Shown here piece by piece: positions 1-12,555 of a DNA stretch of 64,000 nt. Source of the DNA: Rheum nobile. Taxonomy: Eukaryota; Streptophyta; Magnoliopsida; Caryophyllales; Polygonaceae. A model generated the notes under the pieces. The model worked only from the letters and a program-made list of their open reading frames with translations, had not been told where the DNA came from and made no database searches. The translations under genes were made by a program, and so were the position numbers. The DNA lies in assembly GCA_027886185.1 (NCBI GenBank), contig WOAB01000506.1:3348001-3412000 (forward strand), in the 5' to 3' direction. How positions within the stretch are numbered: position 1 is the stretch's first letter; each line of letters starts with the position of its first letter.

Positions 1-108
1 TCTATAAATATATAAAGTAGACTAAGGGTGCAATTAATGCCCAATAAATATGAAAAATTATTTCTTATTTTTTTGTTGATCTTTCATTACAAACTATATC
101 TTCTAATA

Positions 109-162
109 TAGCTCAATGGTTAAAGACACTCTCATAATACAAGAGGTCTAGGGTTCAATCCC
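109..162 (+). other. tRNA-like Pol III box A/box B pair
   Basis: TAGCTCAATGG (109-119) resembles box A and GGTTCAATCCC (152-162) matches box B of a tRNA gene at tRNA-like spacing. The flanks cannot form an acceptor stem, so this is a tRNA-derived (SINE-like) relic and not a tRNA gene. Confidence 0.5.
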
Positions 163-283
163 CCTTCTTAACAACTTTGTTTTACTAATTTATCTTTTAT
201 TTTATTTTTTATTTATATTAATTAGTTACTCATATCTTTATATCTTTCTATTTATCTATATATCTTCTACACATAAAATAGAG

Positions 284-510
284 TTTTTGTCCAATTAACG
301 ACTCATTAATTTAGCCTCTAAATAAAATAATTTTTCAATTACAATTCATTTGTTAAATCTTTCAAATTCTAATGTACATAATCAATCAAAAAACTTAGCG
401 TATAAAAGTTATTGTCCAATTAAAAACTCATTATTTAGTCTTCAAGTTATACAATTTCTCAATTACAATCCATTTGTTAAATCTTCCAAATTTTAATGTA
501 CACAATCAAT
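284..510 (+). repeat. Imperfect direct repeat, period about 125 bp
   Basis: Two copies (about 284-388 and 409-510) share the order GTCCAATTAA, CTCATTA, TTTAG, CAATTACAA, CATTTGTTAAATCTT, TAATGTACA and ATCAATC. Partial extra copies may lie on either side (GCAATTAATGCCC near 30, CAATCAATGCTCA near 550). The repeat sits in the 5' part of the Helitron-like element. Confidence 0.65.
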
Positions 511-3500
511 CTATATCTATCTATAAACATATAAAGAAGACTTTTTAAACAATCAATGCTCATTTTTTTAACCTTTAATCTTAATTGCCTTTCACCTTCC
601 ATCAATTTTGACACTTAAAACTGTTTCCATCTAATCTCAAACGGTTGTATGCTTGATTGTTTGGCCTTTAATCCAATTATATTTTGTTTAAACTCAATTT
701 TGATTACCAATTAATACTCAAATTACGTTACTATTTTTTTACATTACTTATTTGCCGGTCATATTTTAATTTCAACCACAATACATACCCATTCATATTC
801 CAAAACTATTCTAAATCAACCGTCTATTAATATTCTGAACATAACACTTATCTATATAATTAGTATTGCATAGGAGGAGATAGAACACAAGCATCAAACA
901 TGGCAATCACAATCAACTTTCTATTACTATTATCATCATCAATTAATATCCAAGTGAAATTATAATCCCATTTGACATTCACTTCGTGCAACAGATCACC
1001 ACAATATGAGGTATTTTAATTTTAATGTCCTCAATCTCTTTATCTATACTTTTTGTTCTGTTTTTCTTACATTATTGTACGCATTGCTATGCAAAAAGAA
1101 CTATGCTTATATTCTTTTATTTGCTTTATAAGTATATATTTTAAGACTTGCATTTTAAAATATTGCTTTTGATTGATATAATACATTTTAACTTACAATA
1201 TCACAATATAAAATAGTAAATTGAATACAAATTAATTTTAAAAAATAACCCATTGTTTTTTTTGTTCATCTTTATTCCCATTTTATCCAAAAGATCATTG
1301 ATCATTTTAACATTGGAAATTTTCATTCTTCCTTTTTCTTAGGAAAATCTAAAAATCAATTCTTTTATGATATTATGAACATATGAAAAATTGCCCGAAT
1401 TCTATGGAAGTATCATCGAAGTCCTTATTATATTGATATAAATAATTATAAGGCCAATCAGACTCCAAATACCTCAATTTTCTTACTCATAAAAGTTGAT
1501 CATTACTATAATGTAAAAGAAAAAATAATACCATAAATGTAAAAACCTAATAAGAAAGTTATTAATTCTTTAACAAAACTAACAAAAACATTGAGAGTAG
1601 GTACACAATAACATTATAGAATTATCGGATGTTTTATAATTATTTTGATTTCATCGAATATAAAAATAACATTAACATGTCAACCTATTAATAAAAGTAA
1701 AAAAATCTAATGTACATTAAATTATGGAAAAATAACTGAAAAACATTGAATTAGCATATATATGCTACTTAATTGTGCAAACATATAACTAATAAATACT
1801 TTGGTATATATAGTGCCTAATAATATGTTTAATTATGTTAATATTCGAATAAATAAAAATGATATCATGAATGTATGATTATTGAATTCACGCCATGTTA
1901 AAACCTCTAATTTTGACAATAAGATGGAAATGATTTACTCAAAATGATTTAGAAATACTAAATGTAGATTAAAATGGGTACAGACTTCTTTTATTATAAC
2001 ACTGGATTGCAATTTCAATACTGAACTATATTAAAGTATTCTACTCTTTATAGTACAAAACATAGTAAAGTTTTACATAAGAGGAATAAAATGATTTTTA
2101 GCTCATATACTTTTATTAATGTTTCATTAGAAAAAGATCATTAAATATAAAATTTAAAATTAGTAAACATAAACCAAAAAGAAAATACAATTAAAAATTG
2201 AAATAAAATACCAGATTACTATTAATTATTTTCATTTTTTTAACATAAAATAACATTGCAGAAGAAATGTCAAATAAGATCATGTTATTTTCTTTCGTAT
2301 TATCATTTACTTTGATAATTTGACCCCATGTATGTGTTAAGACTTAAGACATATACTGATATACATATGGGATAAATTCTTTTTTCAAAAAAATTTTAAA
2401 TTCTATTTTTATCTATAGATATACCATTTTCTATTAATAATGTTAGGTTGTATAAAAATATAGATATAAAATCTATGTTTTTTTTTACTTTTATCCTATT
2501 TCTAATCAATAGCTTTTTAAAAGATTTAGAATCAATAGTTAAAGCGGCTATTTACGATATATAATATTACATGCTCAATTTTTTTATGATGTATATGTTG
2601 CTTCAATTAATATTTTTACCTTTGACAAATTTATAAATTTATAAGATTACTTTATATAAAGTTTAGTTATTTAGTTGAAATGAAAATTAGGTACACCGAT
2701 GTAAAAAGTTATTTTGCATTAAAAATATTTAGGTCCTCATTTTCTTAATTTCTATAATTTGAATGTAAGTGACCATGCGTGTTTAACCACTTTGTCCGAC
2801 ATATTTTGTCATTCCACATCATTTATGTATTGAGTTTCTTTGTCAATAAGGAAAAAATGCAAAAATAATAACAAATATGAATATAAAAAGAGATTTAATA
2901 GCCCAACATTCAATTCAAACAAAAAAGTCATGATAAAAAACTAATAAAGACATAAGAACTTTACAAGATTACAATGGAATAAGTTTAAAACTTATGGAGA
3001 AGTTACATCGGTCAATTATCTAAATTGCAAAATTAATGTCCACGCTTATGTATAAGTTAACCCGGATTTAGTGATTTATATGTTTTGCAGGATCATGTTA
3101 TATAATGTTCGAAAGTGCAAACTTACTATTTATGTTGCATTGTGAATTGTGATCATTTGTAGAATCAAAAATAAAATTATTATGAACGTAAATAATGATA
3201 TAGTGTACAATATCAATTGTCAATTAGTGTAGCTCCTAAAGACTCGTTTTACTTTCATTATAAGGACTAAAGGAACTCTATTACACCAAAAATGGAAATA
3301 AAAACAAATTACAATTTTTAATATTGTCAAAATATATACGAGATTATTGCTAATAATTATTTATGACGACGTCTTTCAAAAAAAATATCCATACTTCCAT
3401 CTCAACATCCTTGAAGCTATAAAACTTTGTATTACTTTTAAAAGAAAAAAGAATGTTAGATATAAATCTCTATTTTATTTTTTTCATATTAAATTCATAT

Positions 3501-3686
3501 GTATAAAAAACAAACATTCTTTAATATAGAACTTGAAAATTCAACGTTCTTTTCCTTATCTATTTTGGATATTTTTAATTTCGAAGATTATTTCTATGCT
3601 ACATTAACATTAATAATTCTTAAATTAATGTTAAAATTTTAAAACAATTTTTTTTATAAATTATATCAATATAAAAAAGTCGATCA

Positions 3687-3714
3687 CGTGCGTAGCACGG
3701 GCATGAATATCTAG
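3687..3714 (+). other. Helitron 3' terminal hairpin and CTAG end
   Basis: Stem CGTGC/GCACG with loop GTA, then an 11-base spacer and the terminal CTAG. It is the same architecture as the Helitron end at 25279-25309. Confidence 0.75.
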
Positions 3715-3804
3715 TTTGTATAAAAAGAGAAAAAAAAAATACAATTTTCGATGTCAAATCTCGTAACTCACCAATTAATTATTACCTAAAGGGAAAAAAT
3801 AATT

Positions 3805-4556
3805 AAGGTGGGGATGGGGGCTTAGGAGAGGAGTGAGGACGCTCCAAGACCGCCAGATCAAGAAAAAGAGCGCCTAGATCAACCAAGAAAAAAAATCGGA
3901 TACAACTCGGCACGACCGATTTTTTCGCAAAAAAAAACGCATCATGCGTCCACAAACATTTTAGTCTGTATGCACACATACGATGTTTTGCATGCATGCA
4001 CACACATATTGTTTTCATGTACACACACATGTCATTTCCGTATGCATACATGTTATTTTCGTTGGTTTTCATACGTATGGACACATGTTATTTCGTATGC
4101 TCTTTGAGTCATTTTCGCATGCACACATATGTTATTTTTATGTGCACACATGCACACCTACGTTGTTTCACATGCACACATAGCACGTAATGTATTTCGT
4201 ATGAACAAACATGCCATTTTCACATGCACACAGTAGTATACTTCGCATGCACACAATCATGTTTTCATGTGCACACGTTTTGTTCATTCCATATGAATGC
4301 ACGCGTTTTATGCATGCACACAAAAATGAATTTCACGTGCACACCGCAGTGTATATGGCATGCACACAAAGTGTATTTGGCATGTACATAAATCTACACT
4401 TCGCATGCACGCGAATCCGTGTGTTTTGCGAATAATTTGGTCGTGCCGAATTTTTGAAAAACGATCTGGACACTTCGTTTGCTTCCCATCAGACGGCTCT
4501 CATGCGTCCTCATTCCTCTCATTCCTTCCCACCCTCATCGGATCTCAATCCTTATC
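3805..4556. mobile_element. Inverted-repeat element around a simple-repeat core
   Basis: The two ends are diverged inverted copies. GAGTGAGGACGC near 3831-3842 mirrors GCGTCCTCATTCC near 4504-4516. TCGGCACGACC near 3907-3918 mirrors GGTCGTGCCGA near 4439-4449, and TTTTTTCGC mirrors GCGAATAATTT. The ends are about 120 bp each and the core is a degenerate tandem array. No transposase is present, so this would be a foldback/MULE-like non-autonomous element. No clear target duplication was found. Confidence 0.5.
3966..4432 (+). repeat. Degenerate ~22-26 bp tandem array (CATGCACACA type)
   Basis: About 19 loosely related units carry CATGCACACA followed by a T-rich TGTTATTTTCG-like half. Unit length drifts between about 17 and 32 bp. 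Several overlapping short ORFs here are only translations of the array (His/Thr/Cys-rich) and are not genes. Confidence 0.75.
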
Positions 4557-6631
4557 TAAATACCTAAAATGACAATCTTTTCTTTACAAAAAATTTGGAC
4601 TAAAATGACAATTTTTTTTATACGGACAGAGTAATAAATTGATTACCATGATCGACTCATCTGTTCACCTAACCCTTTGACTTTGGAGTGCCTAAATATT
4701 ATAGCAATTACCAAACAAATTGAAACGGCCAGTTCTTATGTGTCAACGAAATATTACATGTAGGGAGTTGCATTTAATCAGGATCACTAGAATTTTTATA
4801 TTTTCAAACTTTACATATCTTTTGGTGATACGTGTATCATATATATATGATTGGGCTTGAATGCATGATTATCCAAGAAACCTAGAAGGTACATGATATC
4901 CCTAAATTCTTTTAAGAGTAAGAATATTATTAATATAAAAATACTTTTTATTTTTTACCTTTCGAGTTTTCAAGTATTTTTTTAAGATTGAAAAACTCAC
5001 TTCAATTTGCAAATTCTAGTCTAGCTACTGCTAGTAATCCAACATGCATACCAACACTTAGTTGGTAGTTGCACACCAATATTGGACTCTTTAAACGCTC
5101 TAATTAAAGGTTTTGAGTTCGAGTCATTCCAACGACGTATATGTAATGTGAAGTTGGGAGTGACATGCCGTTGTTATCAGCTTTTTCGGACCGAATTAAA
5201 CCGGTTGGTCAAAAAAGAAAAATCCAATGTGCATGGATTTTGAAGCAGTTTTACTCTCTCATAATTATCAAATTTAATTTTCTCTAATATGACATAGATA
5301 GTAGTCGCCTAAATTCTTAATCATACAACTTTAAAAATTTATTTAAAAATAAACTAAAAACTGAATCGAACAAGCTCAACAAATTAAGAAACGACTTTTG
5401 AAAACTTGCGTTACTATTCCATCGAGTAGGTGATTGACTAACCAAACACATGCGTGTACAGTGTACTCTACTTTGCCATGAAACTACAAGCTGTAGGTTG
5501 GTCCTTGTTTGCAAATATGTTTGTTTTTAATCCACATGAGCAAATATCTATCTATCTGAAGAGGTCTAGATTGCAATTTTCCCTGTATAGTAACTAATGT
5601 CTCTTTCTTTGACGTCTTTATTTGGATGTTTTGTGGGGGTGGTTGTTTACAAGTGTACGTAGAACACAGAGCCCAGGAAACTTGAATGTTCATCTGTATG
5701 ATTTATATATATTATCTCCCAGAAATCACATTCGATTGCTACTTGATTGGGACTTGGACTCGAAATGCATCACTTGCCAATCATGGAGGTTTGGTTTTGT
5801 CCATCAAATTTAAGGTAGGTGTGAAGATAAGATAACGTCTCGACTCAATCCATTTAGACGTTTAAGAGTCGCCGAATACACCCCACATAATTTAATTTTT
5901 TTTAGTGATATCTAACACAATTTCTCATAACATTAATATGTTTTCGATGAGAAGCATGACAATCCTTTACCAGAAAATTACGAGTTCGAATCCTATTCCC
6001 CTGTTGTAATGGTTTTGTGTCTTCTATTTTTATGTCATAACATTGGTATATATGGTATGTATTATGACTTTCTCCTATACGGCACTAGTTATATGTGCAC
6101 TGACGGTTTGACAGATATATTTAGCAAGTAAAATATATTATAGGAAAAGATGGATGTTAAGAATCAAATTAGATTTGGAATACTAAAACTTACTTAGATT
6201 ATGCCAAATTATTGGGGGTAAACTTATGAATCTGATCTCTTAGAATCGGTATGATATTAAGCAACTCCCTTCCAGTAGTTGATTTCTTATCTAGTTTCTA
6301 GTTTGTAACATAAGATAATACTTTTGTGGAAAAGATCTAGCCACACAGTCTATGTTTGGACACGGTCCTTACATTTGGAGGTCGGTAGAATTATCCTGTA
6401 ATTACAACTTTTAAGAGCGCCACAAAAGAAAATTAAAATCCAAATCCATAAATGGCCCAATCAAATTGTTATTCAACAAGTCCACGACTGAACCGTTCAG
6501 TTGAGGCATGAACTTTCCGTAACCTAAATTAGAATTAGAATGAAATAGGAATTGAAAACTCTTATAAGGGTGCAACCAAGATTGTGATTAGAAGATGCAA
6601 ATATTCAGGTTTGCTCAGAACACAGTGCGAT
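4557..6631. other. AT-rich intergenic stretch, no gene seen
   Basis: No ORF longer than about 75 codons resembles a protein family. Two box-B-like strings (GAGTTCGAGTCATTCC near 5114 and GAGTTCGAATCC near 5983) suggest further tRNA-derived relics. The right edge would include the 3' UTR of the minus-strand gene starting at 6632. Confidence 0.5.
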
Positions 6632-9600
6632 TCACACGCGCTTGCAAAATTGGGCCTTTGCAGCATGAAACCCTTCTGTATATGCTGTATTCTTGAGAAG
6701 CATCTGCAAGAAAAATTATATATAAAAAAAAAATTGAGTACAGGTGTTCATATTAGTTCATTGATAAGGGCAACACTTGCATTTATACATTGCTCGTAAC
6801 TTACAGCTAAGCTCGATAGATCCGAGGTCAGAGATTTTCGGATTGAGTCTGATACGAGAGGACCAAGTTCATTCCCGTTCTGATTGATACTCAGTTCCGT
6901 AATCTGGCATGTTTCACAAAGTCTAAGATTGTGCAGCAGTGACCACTGTAAGAGTAGAAAGGGGAGGCTAAAAAGCTTACCTTTGACATAATAAGGGAGG
7001 AAGTCTTATCCAAAATCTCCTCTACAAAGAGCTCGGTGTTGCAAAATGATCTAGACGTCTGAGCTGTGTTTGTTGACTTACCTGTGTCACTCTTGATGCA
7101 GTTTATTTGCTTGGAAGATTTAGCTTCATTAACACAAGAAACAAAGATTAAGCAACAAAAGAATCATAAAGGTATAATCACTCGTTTGTCGCAGGCAGAA
7201 TACAGTATAAATCAAGCCAAGGTATAGTCCATGTATATAGACAAATACCCAAATATCATACTAAGATTATGATCCATTATTTACATGTCAACAGTTTATA
7301 ATTGGAAAACCGGACCTCTCACCCCATCGCCAGCTCACAGTCCAATTTCAGGGTCCAAGATACCATACCAAAGCCTATAATCCATGTCAAGAGTCCAAAA
7401 TCTACAGCTGAACCACCCTGGCTCACCCGAAAAAAACAGGCCATAACCCATTCCCGACTGGAATATGATATCCAACCTCCTTCCCTTTCCCACAAAATCA
7501 AAAAGGAAATTAAAACATAAGATGAAAAATGCAAAGTGGAAAATGAGTCTACTCTCTTATGTTAATTTTGATACAGTATAGAGAAATTGCAAGTACCAGG
7601 GATTTTTGAACTGGAACCCTGCCCCTGGTCCTGGGGAGGCACTGGCAAGGAAGCAGGTTTTTCTGAAGATTCCGGAAGCACAACGGCCTCAGATGGAACA
7701 AGTGAGGCCAAATCAGGAGGTTGATCCTTACCCACACTCGGATTAGCCTGTTGTGAAAATGATATTAAATGAAGTGAAGAGAAGGTATGGGAGAAAACAA
7801 ATCCTATATTTGTCAAATTGAGCAAAGAGACACTAAGCTAGACCTCGAGATCAACATATGCAGGCTGTCTTCCAATTGAATTCAGAAACTTGTCAAGATC
7901 ACGGGCATTAATTGCTGCCACCACAGAAAGATAGGTATTTTTTAGCAAGATAGTTTTGAATGAAATGCAAAACATGAAAATATTGGCTATAAATTGGCAT
8001 AGTTTGCATTCACATAATGTTCAAACAGTACACTCATGTTAAACTTTTGATTCATACATGTGCAAGTAACATCAGTCTACCCTTAGCATAGAAAAATAAA
8101 ATAAAATTGTTGCTTACCAACAGTCGTATCATTGGACAACGGATGGAACAAGCAGTGATTTGCTGATCTGAATCCTTGGTCCAACAGCAATGAAACATTC
8201 CTTCACAAATTGAACCAAAGGAAAGCAGACAGTAGGATCCTGATTAGTAGCATTAAATGCAATCAACTTGCAATATCAGAGGTATCCTATCAAGTTTAGT
8301 AGTTGACTTCGAAATTATACCTGGCAGTCTCGTTCACCACTGCGAATGGAGTCACACAGCCCAAAGAGACCTAGAAGAAAACCAACCATGAAAAATATAA
8401 GATAGCACACAATTATTCTCTCACCCACAATTTGTAGTTCACCAATTCCTATATTGGATATCGTATAAGAAAGAACTCAAGTGGAGCATCAACATGAATC
8501 TCTCAACACCCAATTATTATAGATTTAAAGTTTGCAACACTAACGTTTGTCCCAGCCTTCCAAAATAGAGTGACGAAACGTTACAAGTTGCGCAGAAGAA
8601 AATATTTTTAATGCGCCACTCGAAATTATTTTCACAAAGTATAGCTCAAAGCAAACCAACCTGAAGTAGTTCGCCTAATGCTTCTTCTGGTGCCATTCTT
8701 AACCCTCCCTTTCCCAAACCGAGTCTCTGAGATAAAACTGCTCAACTTTGAATCCATTAATTATTATAGATGACAAAAATGTAATGAATAAATTGTATTT
8801 GTAAGCAACAAATTAGCAATATGTAAATAAATTAGGGTGTATATATATATACCTTTCAGATCCACCTTTGTATCTGCTAGCGCAGAAACTATATAATACC
8901 GCTGTTTCTTGTCCTATATGTCCAAATAAGACCAGAATAAAGAGAATGAGAAGTCAAATATAATCATTTAATCTTTAATCTCTATGATAAAATAAGTTAC
9001 AATTTTACAAAATTACACTCCAGTATCACGAGGTTCGGCATATTTTTACAAAAAATAGAGTTTCTTGTTTTATGCCTCCAGATAAATTTTACTTCTACAA
9101 TAAAGAAGTCCAACAAAATGTTATTCTAATTATACAATGCCTCCATTTTTGTTTCACTTAGAAACATAACCTAGTGCCATAAGTCTTATAGTTAAAAGGA
9201 CTTATAAAGCCAAAGAAAGCGTATTTAACACTTGAAAGATCTTTTTTCCTGAAACAGAAAGACAGGTATAAGCTTCTTGTAATGACACTACAAGTGTCAT
9301 ACATGTTTCATTTAACCTTGATCAGTGCTTCAAACAACAACAAAAAACCCATGGTGTTCTATGAATCCAAAATCCATACCTCATGTACAACCAAATGCAT
9401 TCATTATACCAAAACCACCAATTTGTAATGAAATAGAAACCAAACCCAATCACAACAAAGTGGAATTTTTGCAAACAAAATTATACCTTTAGGAACAAGT
9501 TCTTGCTCAATGCACCCCCAAGATGGCCAACATACTTTGCCTAAGAAACAACAAATAACCATGTCATATTAAATTAATCTTCTGATCACGAAATGAATCA

Positions 9601-10013
9601 CAAGTTGCCCCAATTAGCTCACCTGAGCTTCAACAGTCAAAACCACAGGGTGCTCGTACTGGGAGAAATCAATTTGAAGCTCCTGTCAAGAGACAAACCT
9701 TAATCTATATTACATCAACGGAAAGGGTGGAATCGATTCTTAAGCGTTCAATTACGCACACAGAGCTCGCAGTTTCCACAAGGTTCAAGCCTACTGTGGC
9801 GAATTCACCAGATAAAACTTAAAAGGAATGATCTTGAAACAAATTTTTGCTCTTTTTTTTACATATACCACAATCGTAATCTCCTATAACTATAATCGAC
9901 CAAACAAGATAGCAATGTAAATTGCAGTTCAATTTGAGCAAAAAAAGAGAGGAAATTTAGAGGTAAAGTAGAACCTTCAAACGAGCTAGAAGCTGGTCCT
10001 TTGAGAAGCCCAT
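6632..10013 (-). CDS. YbaK/ProX aminoacyl-tRNA deacylase-like protein (12 exons)
   Basis: This is the one intact host gene. Coding exons on the minus strand are 10013-9975, 9682-9623, 9540-9487, 8913-8853, 8737-8661, 8370-8321, 8200-8118, 7914-7844, 7747-7597, 7123-6981, 6903-6805 and 6703-6632. They sum to 960 nt (319 aa); every intron is GT-AG and all phases agree. Residues about 20-165 form the YbaK/EbsC domain (EHPVVLTVEAQ, KNLFLKDKK, LGLGKGGLRMAPEEALGE, GCVTPFAVVN, FHPLSNDTT). Residues 166-215 are Pro/Ser/Gln-rich. The C-terminal part (216-319) has a helical VEEILDKTSSLIMSK segment and ends NTAYTEGFHAAKAQFCKRV. Proteins of this family hydrolyse mischarged tRNA in trans; the plant paralogue with the same C-terminal extension resembles Arabidopsis At1g44835 as I recall it. 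The start is the first ATG of the MGFSKDQLLARLK exon. The exact donor of exon 9 is the least certain junction. Confidence 0.93.
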
Positions 10014-10271
10014 TCTTTCCCGAGTAGTGTGTTGACGAAAGACTATGAGAACGGCCACCGCGGAGAATACAAATAGGTTTTTACAGAGAATTGTGTGCGA
10101 GAAAGAGAGCAGATGCGAAATGGAATCATCAACTCGGGGGAGTCTCTGTCAATCTACTGAGTCCAACTCGTTGGGCTTTATAATTTATTTGATTAAGTGG
10201 GGTGCTTTAGAATTAATTGGGCCTCAATATGTTCACTTGTCCAGCCCAATAGTTGGTTTTTGACTTTTTTC
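10014..10271 (-). promoter_or_regulatory. Presumed 5' UTR/promoter of the YbaK-like gene
   Basis: This is the upstream flank of the minus-strand gene. An ATTATAAAG string (minus strand, near 10180) lies about 165 bp before the ATG and could serve as a TATA box. A 72-codon plus-strand ORF here has no recognisable domain and is taken as a shadow. Confidence 0.35.
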
Positions 10272-10545
10272 AGCTGTGAGTTGAGTTAGATAAATGACTC
10301 TTTGATAACTTTTTTTTAAAATTAATGGACCCTTAGTAAAAATAGACTCATCTCCCTCTTCCTAAATCCTAAATCTTAAACCCTAAATTTCAAAAATAAT
10401 ATTTTAGAAAGAGAAAAAACAAAAAAGAGAAAGAAAAAAAATTATAAAATAAATTAATAAGGGTAGAAAAAATACATAAAAATTAATAGGAGTCTTTTTT
10501 ATTAATTGAAAACTCTTAAATGGTCAATGGGCCCAAAACCTTATT
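10272..10545 (+). repeat. Direct repeat, copy 1
   Basis: It starts near GAGTTAGATAAATGACTC and runs through CCTTAGTAAAAAT, a CCTAAATCCTAAATC block, AATAATATTTTAGA, GAGAAAG-rich sequence, AAGGGTA, AATACATAAAAATTAATAG and ATTAATTGAAAACTCTTAAA. The same order recurs at 10825-11132. No coding potential is seen. Confidence 0.75.
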
Positions 10546-10824
10546 TTTTCAGCTATACTGATTCGTACTTAAATAGAAGAGAGAATTGACAAATTGTATG
10601 TGATTTAAGGTACTTTGCAGGCTAGAGATTAATCTGAAGTTACCTAGTGCGCACTCATAGGGTGAGTGAGGGTTACAACGTTACGTGACAACGTAGTTGT
10701 CGTTAGACATGACATAAGATAAGAGAGAAGACTCACAGTCACCAATCATTTAAAATACTCGTACATCCAAACACAGCCGTAGGTATTAGTGACGATAAAA
10801 GTAGGTGATACTCATAGTGTAGGG

Positions 10825-11132
10825 ATGAGTTGGGTAAATGACTCATGTGTAACGTTAAGTAAATGACCATTTGATAAATCTTTTTTTAAACTAATGAATC
10901 CTTAGTAAAAATGGATCCATCTCCTTCTTCCTAAACCCTACTCCCTACCCCCTAAATCCTACCCCTTAAATCCTAAATCCCAAAAAATAATATTTTAGAG
11001 AAAGAGAAAACAAAGAAGATGAAGGAAAAAAATAATAAAATAAGTTAATAAGGGTAAAAAAAATACATAAAAATTAATAGGGATCTCTTTTATTAATTGA
11101 AAACTCTTAAATAGTCAATGGGGCCAAAATTT
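10825..11132 (+). repeat. Direct repeat, copy 2
   Basis: Second copy of the block at 10272-10545, slightly longer because its C-rich CCTAAACCCTACTCCC section is expanded. The 280-bp spacer between copies has ACGTTACGTGAC near 10679 but no ORF. The pair could be short LTRs or two tandem copies of one small element; no PBS or PPT supports the LTR reading. Confidence 0.75.
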
Positions 11133-11543
11133 TCGTGCGGGATTAACGGGTTTGTAAATTTCGTTGGTAACGTGGCCCAATATGGAATTCTGTAATCTGG
11201 TTTGATGGGCTTCAAATTTAGGTCAAACATCCTAAGAACGGGCCACTTATTTCATTGGACCGCAGGTGCAAGTCTTTAATTCATTGGACAGCATATTTGA
11301 CCGCGAAGTTCGTTATAAGAAATATTTGACTAAGAATTTAGGAGTTAGAAACGTTGGAAACACTTATTTACGTTATAAATTGGAAATGATTTTTAGATTG
11401 GGGATCAGGCGTGTATGGTGCGAAATGCGAAATAATCTCGGTATTTCATCTGCGCGTGCGTCTTCCCCGATCCATTGTCATGTTTTTTGTTTTCTTAACG
11501 AATCACTAAAAGCTCATGGCCCAGTTGGTTTTGGAGTGTGGAG
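11133..11543. other. Non-coding flank left of the LTR retrotransposon
   Basis: No gene is seen; a 100-codon ORF at 11266-11568 shows no family motif and runs into the LTR. TGGCCCAGTTGG (11517-11528) resembles a tRNA box A. Its partner box B lies beyond the retrotransposon at 16861, so the element landed inside a tRNA-like repeat. Confidence 0.5.
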
Positions 11544-12382
11544 TGAAGATGTCCAAGTTTTTAAGTAAGCAAAGCGTAAAGCCTATAAAATATCTGATCC
11601 TAGATGAACGCGATAAAAGAACAAATGAAGTAAGGACATAGAGAATTGGTAACGCGGTTCGATTACCCTACATCCGCGGGATCCCAAAAGGGGAGATCCA
11701 CCCAATCCACTAAGCAATAACACATACAAAGTACGCGATGCGTTACAGATCACGAATACAAAGCTTTCCACTCTTACAAATACTTGGAAATCATCACAGA
11801 TCGAGAAAGAAGTCAAAACGTGCCCATGGCACTGTTCTTCCACCCAATTCCCGACCCCTGTTTCTGAAGGGGTCTTGGGCTATTTATAGGCAAAGGGTCC
11901 TTCCTGAAGTCGGCCGATACACAGGGACACGCGTCATCTCGTTGTTCATCTAGTGACAGACGTCGGCAAGGAGGTGTAGGGCCATGATTGGACCAGCAAG
12001 GCAGGGGGACGCGTGTCAATCTTGGAAAGGTGCATGGCTGGCATGTATGGATTGGTCCGATGTAGTCGAGGCGGTTTTGATATTGCTTGACAGGTTCTAC
12101 GCGTCCATGCACAATGAACGCGCTAGGAATGTTCCATGGCTCCTTTGTTTCTTCCTGCAACCGATCTCTTGAGTCGCCACATTAGTTTATTCTTCGTGGT
12201 AAGTTCTTTGAGGGTCGACGCGTTCTCTCTTATTCCTTGTTTATTCTTCATGCTAACTTCTTTCATTGGGTGACGCATCCTTTCCTATTGACTCATGATC
12301 TTCCCTTTTTGATGAAAACCATGTTGGGAATGGAGGTGGGCAATCAACGCGTTGAGCGATATGGAAATAGCGCGATCCAACA
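11544..12382 (-). repeat. 3' LTR
   Basis: 839 bp, the same length as its partner at 15994-16832. On the minus strand it starts TGTTGGATCG and ends GAATCTTCA. A minus-strand TATAAATAGCCC string (near 11879-11890) is a likely retroelement TATA box. Confidence 0.92.
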
Positions 12383-12401
12383 CAACCCCTTGCATTGATG
12401 G
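12383..12401 (-). other. Polypurine tract candidate
   Basis: Read on the minus strand, GCAAGGGGTTG abuts the 3' LTR, in the position and composition expected for plus-strand priming. Confidence 0.55.
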
Positions 12402-12555
12402 AGAACGCGTGAGGCAATCAAAGCAATCCCAGGGAAATGCATTGATGACCGCGTTCATTCACTTTACTTCAAGATGTTTTGAGACAGACGTTTTGCTTTC
12501 CCCAATGTTGGGCTTTTGCATAATGGGCCCTCGCCAGACCGGCCTATCGGACCTT

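Larger units (their letters stand above)
1..3714 (+). mobile_element. Non-autonomous Helitron-like element (5' end uncertain)
   Basis: The right end has the two hallmarks of a plant Helitron 3' terminus: a short GC hairpin (stem 3687-3691 with 3695-3699, loop GTA) followed after 11 bases by CTAG (3711-3714) and a host T. The left side has TC-starting, AT-rich 5' signatures at position 1 (TCTATAAATATATAAAG) and again near 513-532 (TCTATCTATAAACATATAAA). Either could be the true 5' end, or two ends are nested, and the element may begin before the window. No Rep/helicase coding sequence is visible on either strand; the interior is about 75-80 percent A+T with no long ORF. Helitrons transpose by rolling circle and leave no target duplication, so none is expected. 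Confidence 0.7.

Noticed and set aside
109..162. A tRNA gene
   Set aside because: Boxes A and B are present but no acceptor or anticodon stem can form.
7302..7534. Overlapping ORFs of about 72 codons on both strands
   Set aside because: They lie in intron 9 of the YbaK-like gene and show no motif.
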